DNA of 8,908 nucleotides. It comes from JAAFHS01 sp031396505. Its GTDB lineage: Bacteria > Pseudomonadota > Alphaproteobacteria > Rhodobacterales > Rhodobacteraceae. Every line of letters begins with the position of its first letter. The first letter of the stretch is position 1. The stretch lies in the NCBI GenBank assembly GCA_031396505.1, contig JANNKX010000417.1, positions 1 through 8,908 on the forward strand, given 5' to 3'. Below the pieces are notes generated by a model, which had not been told where the DNA came from, did no database searches, and saw only the letters and a program-made list of their open reading frames with translations. Both the position numbers and the translations under genes were made by a program. Positions 6,413 through 8,908 of this stretch are shown here, one piece after another.

Positions 6413-6442
6413 GCGTCTGATCGGGTTCAGCTGATCAGACGC
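6413..6442. repeat. Second inverted repeat, 10-bp perfect arms
   Basis: GCGTCTGATC (6413-6422) and GATCAGACGC (6433-6442) are perfect complements with a 10-base loop. It lies 34 bases after the 37-bp palindrome and shares the CTGATC word with it. A smaller dyad GGTAA (6450-6454) / TTACC (6464-6468) follows directly. No T tract follows on either strand. Confidence 0.8.
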
Positions 6443-6495
6443 ACCACGCGGTAAAGCTGCGCGTTACCAAAGTGCAACGCCGCAATGCCGGGTGC

Positions 6496-6554
6496 CTCCT
6501 CCCCCCCCGTGGGCCGGGGCCGGGGGGCCTGCAACACCTGCAACACCTGCGACA
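6496..6554. repeat. C8/G6 tracts and three tandem 9-bp units before the M48 gene
   Basis: A C8 run (6501-6508) and a G6 run (6522-6527) flank GTGGGCCGGGGCC and could pair. Three tandem 9-mers follow: CCTGCAACA (6528-6536), CCTGCAACA (6537-6545) and CCTGCGACA (6546-6554). Homopolymer and tandem tracts like these are prone to length change. They lie 57 bases upstream of the M48 start in non-coding sequence. The rest of the 6335-6610 gap shows no gene I can support. Confidence 0.7.
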
Positions 6555-6610
6555 ACCGTCCCCGCCGGATGCCCCTTCCCTTGGCGTCCCCCGCGCCCCA
6601 TATTCTGCGC

Positions 6611-7294
6611 ATGCTCAAATTCCTTCCCATCCTGCTGCCCATCGCCTATGTGCTGCTGATGTACCGCTTTTCGGTCTGGCGCACGAAGGCCACCCTTGAT
6701 GCGCAGTCCGAACCGCTGACCGATCCCGCCGTACTGGCCGAAACCGCCAAACTCGCGCGCGCGCTGGATTTGCCCGAAATCAAGGTGAACATCTTCCAGA
6801 TCGACCCGGTCAACGGCCTTGCCGCACCCGATGGCCGCATTTTCCTGACACGCGGCTTTCTTGCCAAACATGCGGCGGGTGAGGTGACAGCGGCAGAGCT
6901 GGCCTCCGTCATCGCGCACGAACTTGGCCATGTCGCCCTCGGCCATACCCGCCGCCGCATGATCGACTTCACCGGCCAGAATGCCGTGTTCCTCGTCCTT
7001 GGGGCCGTGTTGAATCGTTTCCTGCCCGGCATCGGCATGTGGATTGCCAATCTTCTTGCCTCCGCCCTCGCCGCCCGCCTGTCGCGCCGTGACGAGTTTG
7101 AGGCGGATGCCTATGCCTCCGCCCTCCTCATCAAGGCAGGCATCGGCACAGGCCCGCAGAAGTCGCTCTTTGCCAAACTTGGGGCCCTGACAGGCAACCG
7201 CGCCGCTGCCGTACCCGTCTGGCTGATGAGCCACCCCAAAACCCCTGAACGCATCGCCGCGATCGAGGCGAACGAGGCCGTCTGGACCGCGTGA
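6611..7294 (+). CDS. M48-family membrane metallopeptidase (HtpX/Ste24-like)
   Basis: 227 residues, short for the family. An N-terminal hydrophobic anchor (residues 4-20, FLPILLPIAYVLLMYRF) is followed by the zinc site IAHELGHVALGH, with His103, Glu104 and His107, and the third-ligand motif E162-F-E-A-D166. Between the two lies a hydrophobic stretch (about 124-155), as in HtpX-type membrane proteases. M48 enzymes cleave misfolded or selected membrane and envelope proteins; the substrate here is unknown. The frame is open from 6485, but only the ATG at 6611 gives the membrane anchor at the N-terminus; the upstream part reads through tandem repeats and C/G tracts. No Shine-Dalgarno sequence is visible, and TATTCT at 6601-6606 could place transcription start at or near the ATG, so a leaderless mRNA is possible. 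It follows the VWA gene after 276 bases and converges on the PIN gene. Confidence 0.86.
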   Translation: MLKFLPILLPIAYVLLMYRFSVWRTKATLDAQSEPLTDPAVLAETAKLARALDLPEIKVNIFQIDPVNGLAAPDGRIFLTRGFLAKHAAGEVTAAELASVIAHELGHVALGHTRRRMIDFTGQNAVFLVLGAVLNRFLPGIGMWIANLLASALAARLSRRDEFEADAYASALLIKAGIGTGPQKSLFAKLGALTGNRAAAVPVWLMSHPKTPERIAAIEANEAVWTA

Positions 7295-7330
7295 CAGATC
7301 CCCCATCGGGCAATTCTGCGCGTTTTCCCG

Positions 7331-7344
7331 ATTCGTTAACGAAT
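7331..7344. repeat. Perfect 14-bp palindrome in the convergent intergenic region
   Basis: ATTCGTTAACGAAT is a perfect 14-base palindrome, 36 bases after the M48 stop. A looser stem, ATCGGG (7305-7310) with CCCGAT (7327-7332), overlaps its left edge and could serve the M48 transcript, but no T tract follows it. The palindrome carries a GATTC (GANTC) site at 7330-7334, the type methylated by CcrM in alphaproteobacteria. Confidence 0.6.
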
Positions 7345-7390
7345 GCGGCAACCACCCCTGTGGCAAAAAAGCTTCTCTACGCAATAAAGA

Positions 7391-7447
7391 CGGGTTAAAG
7401 ACGCAATGAAGATCGTGAAAATCCCTTGATTTCAAGGAATTAACCCG
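7391..7447. repeat. Nested inverted repeat CGGGTTAA ... TTAACCCG
   Basis: CGGGTTAA (7391-7398) and TTAACCCG (7440-7447) are perfect 8-bp complements enclosing the smaller PIN-side hairpin at 7421-7440. The outer arms could fold either transcript of this convergent pair, or mark a protein-binding site. Confidence 0.55.
7418..7440 (-). terminator. Probable intrinsic terminator of the methyltransferase-PIN operon
   Basis: On the minus strand ATTCCTTG and CAAGGGAT pair (8 bp with one G-U) around the loop AAAT, followed by TTT (7420-7418). It lies 13 bases after the PIN stop codon. The stem is AT-rich and the T tract short, so termination may be partial. Confidence 0.5.
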
Positions 7448-7453
7448 CCGATC

Positions 7454-8020
7454 TCAGGTTTTTCCCGGATCTGTCGTCTTCATCTCCATCGCCTTGCCCA
7501 ACCGTGGCAACCCGGCCTTCCTCAAAAAACTCCGAAGGGTCTTTTCCGACCCCGTCGCGGCCTCTGCAGTCGCCTTGGCCCGCATCACCGCCCGGCTCAC
7601 GGGGCCCGCATCATGCGACCACAACTCCCACAGAAACCCGTCCGGATCGCGCCGCTGAATGCCCTCTGCAGCCAGCACATGGCGTGGAAAATCCATCGCG
7701 TTGAAGGTCAGGATGGCGTCGGCATGCCCCGCAATCGCGGTCGCCAGAACATGCACATCATTGGCATCCGGCAGGTGCAGACGTGTCTCGATGGCACTTG
7801 CATCGCGCACCATCGCACATCGAAAAGTGCTGTTTATCAGCGCGATAGCACCGCGTACCTCCAGTTCCGCGCCAAGGCCCAGCTTGCGTGTGGCCCGCGC
7901 CCACTCCTCCAGAATGCGCGCCGACCACAGGGGCTCATACTGCCCCTCCGCCGCCACGCCTAACAGGATGTCCCGCAAGCCATGCGGGTACAGAACACAG
8001 GCGTCCAGAACGACTTTCAC
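7454..8020 (-). CDS. PIN-domain protein (RSP_2648-like)
   Basis: 188 residues. The PIN nuclease fold is shown by MKVVLDACVL with Asp6, ILEEW with Glu38/Glu39, LPDANDVHVLATAI with Asp85 and Asp88, and ADAILTFNAMDFP with Asn107 and Asp110. PIN domains are metal-dependent RNases, so the protein probably cuts RNA in the cytoplasm. After about residue 133 comes a basic tail of some 50 residues (PVSRAVMRAKATAEAA, LRSFLRKAGLPRLGK) not found in short VapC toxins. I recall an NCBI family named RSP_2648 that fits it, from memory only. The start is GTG, overlapping the methyltransferase stop as GTGA (8020-8017), so translation is coupled. No antitoxin-like gene precedes it, which argues against an ordinary VapBC toxin. 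Confidence 0.85.
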   Translation of the reverse strand: MKVVLDACVLYPHGLRDILLGVAAEGQYEPLWSARILEEWARATRKLGLGAELEVRGAIALINSTFRCAMVRDASAIETRLHLPDANDVHVLATAIAGHADAILTFNAMDFPRHVLAAEGIQRRDPDGFLWELWSHDAGPVSRAVMRAKATAEAATGSEKTLRSFLRKAGLPRLGKAMEMKTTDPGKT

Positions 8021-8908
8021 CCGTCCAGCCGGAAAAACAGCGCCTTCAGATACGCACTTTCCGCCAGTTGCGGCAGCATCGGGTGATCCGGCCCGGCAAA
8101 GCCCGTGTGCAGCAGTTGCGCCCGCCGCCCACCGCGCCCGATGCCGCGCCCGCAGGCATTGCGAAAGGCGGACAAATCAACAGCATGACTGCACGAACAC
8201 AGGACCAGATACCCCCCCGGTGCCACCAGCGGGGCCGCCAGCCGTGCAACCCGTTCATAGGCCCGCAAGCCCGCCTCCAGCGCCGGTTTTGCCGGCGCGA
8301 ATGCGGGTGGGTCGCAGATCACAAGGTCAAATTGCCCCGTGCTGTCCTCATTCAGTTTTTCAAGAATATCAAAGGCATCACCCTGCCGCGTCGTGAAGCG
8401 TTCTGCAAAACCCGCAGCATTTGCACCCTCTGAGGCCAAGGCCAGAGCGGGCGCACTCGCATCCACCGCTAGCGCCGATGCAGCCCCGTTCGCCAGTGCT
8501 GCAAGACCAAATCCTCCGACATGTGCGAACACGTCCAAAACGCGCGCGCCTTGCGCCAAAGACGCCGCAAATGCGTGGTTGGGCCGCTGGTCAAAGAACA
8601 ACCCTGTCTTTTGCCCGCCCAGCACATCCGCCATATAAACGGCCCCGTTCATCGGCACAGCGACCGGCCCTGTAACATCGCCCGCGACCAGCAGCGTCTC
8701 TTCGTTCAGCCCCTCCAACCCGCGCGACCGGCCTGTTGCGTTCTTGATCACGCTGGTCACGCCAGTAACGTCGATGAGCGCCGCAACCAGTGCCTCCAGA
8801 TGCGCTTCAGCCCAGGCGGCATTGGGCTGGATCACCGCTGTATCGCCAAAACGGTCGATGACGATGCCCGGAAGACCGTCAGCCTCGGCATGGACAAGAC
8901 GATAGAAT
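8017..8908 (-). CDS. Class I SAM-dependent RNA methyltransferase, 5' end outside window (RlmI/COG1092-like)
   Basis: The frame stays open to the right edge, so the N-terminus is missing; 296 residues are visible. The first readable residues, FYRLVHAEADGLPGIVIDRFGD, are the conserved entry to RlmI-type 23S rRNA m5C methyltransferases, where a PUA domain would normally precede. GGQKTGLFFDQR follows, then SAM motif I (LDVFAHVGGFG), the acidic ribose-binding AVDAS, motif IV CDPPAFAPAK and motif VI LCSCSH, whose Cys is placed like the catalytic Cys of RlmI. An in-frame GTG at 8835 lies inside the conserved region and is not the start. The likely role is methylation of a base in rRNA; the exact site is unknown. 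I recall the family name RSP_2647 RNA methyltransferase for such proteins. Its stop overlaps the PIN start codon. Confidence 0.88.
   Translation of the reverse strand, partial: FYRLVHAEADGLPGIVIDRFGDTAVIQPNAAWAEAHLEALVAALIDVTGVTSVIKNATGRSRGLEGLNEETLLVAGDVTGPVAVPMNGAVYMADVLGGQKTGLFFDQRPNHAFAASLAQGARVLDVFAHVGGFGLAALANGAASALAVDASAPALALASEGANAAGFAERFTTRQGDAFDILEKLNEDSTGQFDLVICDPPAFAPAKPALEAGLRAYERVARLAAPLVAPGGYLVLCSCSHAVDLSAFRNACGRGIGRGGRRAQLLHTGFAGPDHPMLPQLAESAYLKALFFRLDG

Noticed and set aside
6342..6442. CRISPR array or insertion-sequence ends
   Set aside because: The two inverted repeats are not direct repeats with regular spacers, and no transposase or flanking target duplication is visible.
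6511..6527. G-quadruplex in the G tracts before the M48 gene
   Set aside because: Only three separated G runs are present; a fourth run with a loop is missing, so a stable quadruplex is doubtful.
6464..7435. Long minus-strand open frame (323 codons) opposite the M48 gene
   Set aside because: It lies antisense to a gene with clear HELGH and ExxxD motifs; its translation is low-complexity, Gly-rich and without recognisable domains. High GC explains the missing stops.
7331..7447. CtrA binding site from the several TTAA words
   Set aside because: The TTAA words at 7336, 7395 and 7440 are not spaced by 7 bases as in TTAA-N7-TTAA.
7454..8020. VapC toxin of a toxin-antitoxin pair
   Set aside because: The gene overlaps a methyltransferase instead of an antitoxin, is longer than usual VapC proteins, and has a basic C-terminal tail.
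8017..8835. Treating the GTG at 8835 as the true methyltransferase start
   Set aside because: The frame continues to the window edge and encodes conserved RlmI-type residues upstream of that codon.

Overview
This window looks like core chromosome of an alphaproteobacterium of the Rhodobacteraceae (roseobacter/Rhodobacter group). Reasons: high GC, a DksA of the alphaproteobacterial type with a degenerate zinc finger, a DUF2927 lipoprotein, a GC-hairpin/GGATAC element that I remember as common in this family, and a gene order that appears to match the Rhodobacter sphaeroides RSP_2647 to RSP_2654 neighbourhood. That last match rests on my memory of family names, not on a search.

Layout. (1) Positions 1-159 are non-coding at the left edge, with a GC-rich hairpin element. 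(2) On the minus strand, dksA (1409-1882) is followed by an intrinsic terminator (1362-1387) and then an FAD-dependent aromatic-ring-hydroxylase-type monooxygenase (160-1344). (3) A 119-bp divergent region with a candidate operator separates dksA from a plus-strand MoxR-type AAA+ ATPase (2002-2847). (4) After a 275-bp relatively AT-rich gap comes a tight plus-strand cluster: GNAT acetyltransferase (3123-3578), DUF2927 lipoprotein with a helical-repeat tail (3581-4948), 55-residue two-TM protein (4982-5149) and CoxE-like VWA protein (5153-6334). (5) A 276-bp gap holds two large inverted repeats, C/G tracts and a 9-bp triplicate repeat; then an M48 membrane metallopeptidase (6611-7294). (6) On the minus strand, converging on it, are an RlmI-like RNA methyltransferase (8017 to beyond 8908, 5' end outside the window) and a PIN-domain protein (7454-8020), overlapping by GTGA.

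How the genes may work together. MoxR ATPases and CoxE-like VWA proteins usually act as a pair that remodels or inserts metal into a client. Here the pair brackets an acetyltransferase, an outer-membrane-type lipoprotein and a small membrane protein, which suggests an uncharacterised envelope-linked remodelling system; this is inference. The PIN protein and RNA methyltransferase look co-translated and probably both act on RNA. I found no phage, transposase, CRISPR array, tRNA or rRNA. The most unexplained sequence is the cluster of palindromes after the VWA gene and the dyad-rich convergent region at 7295-7453.
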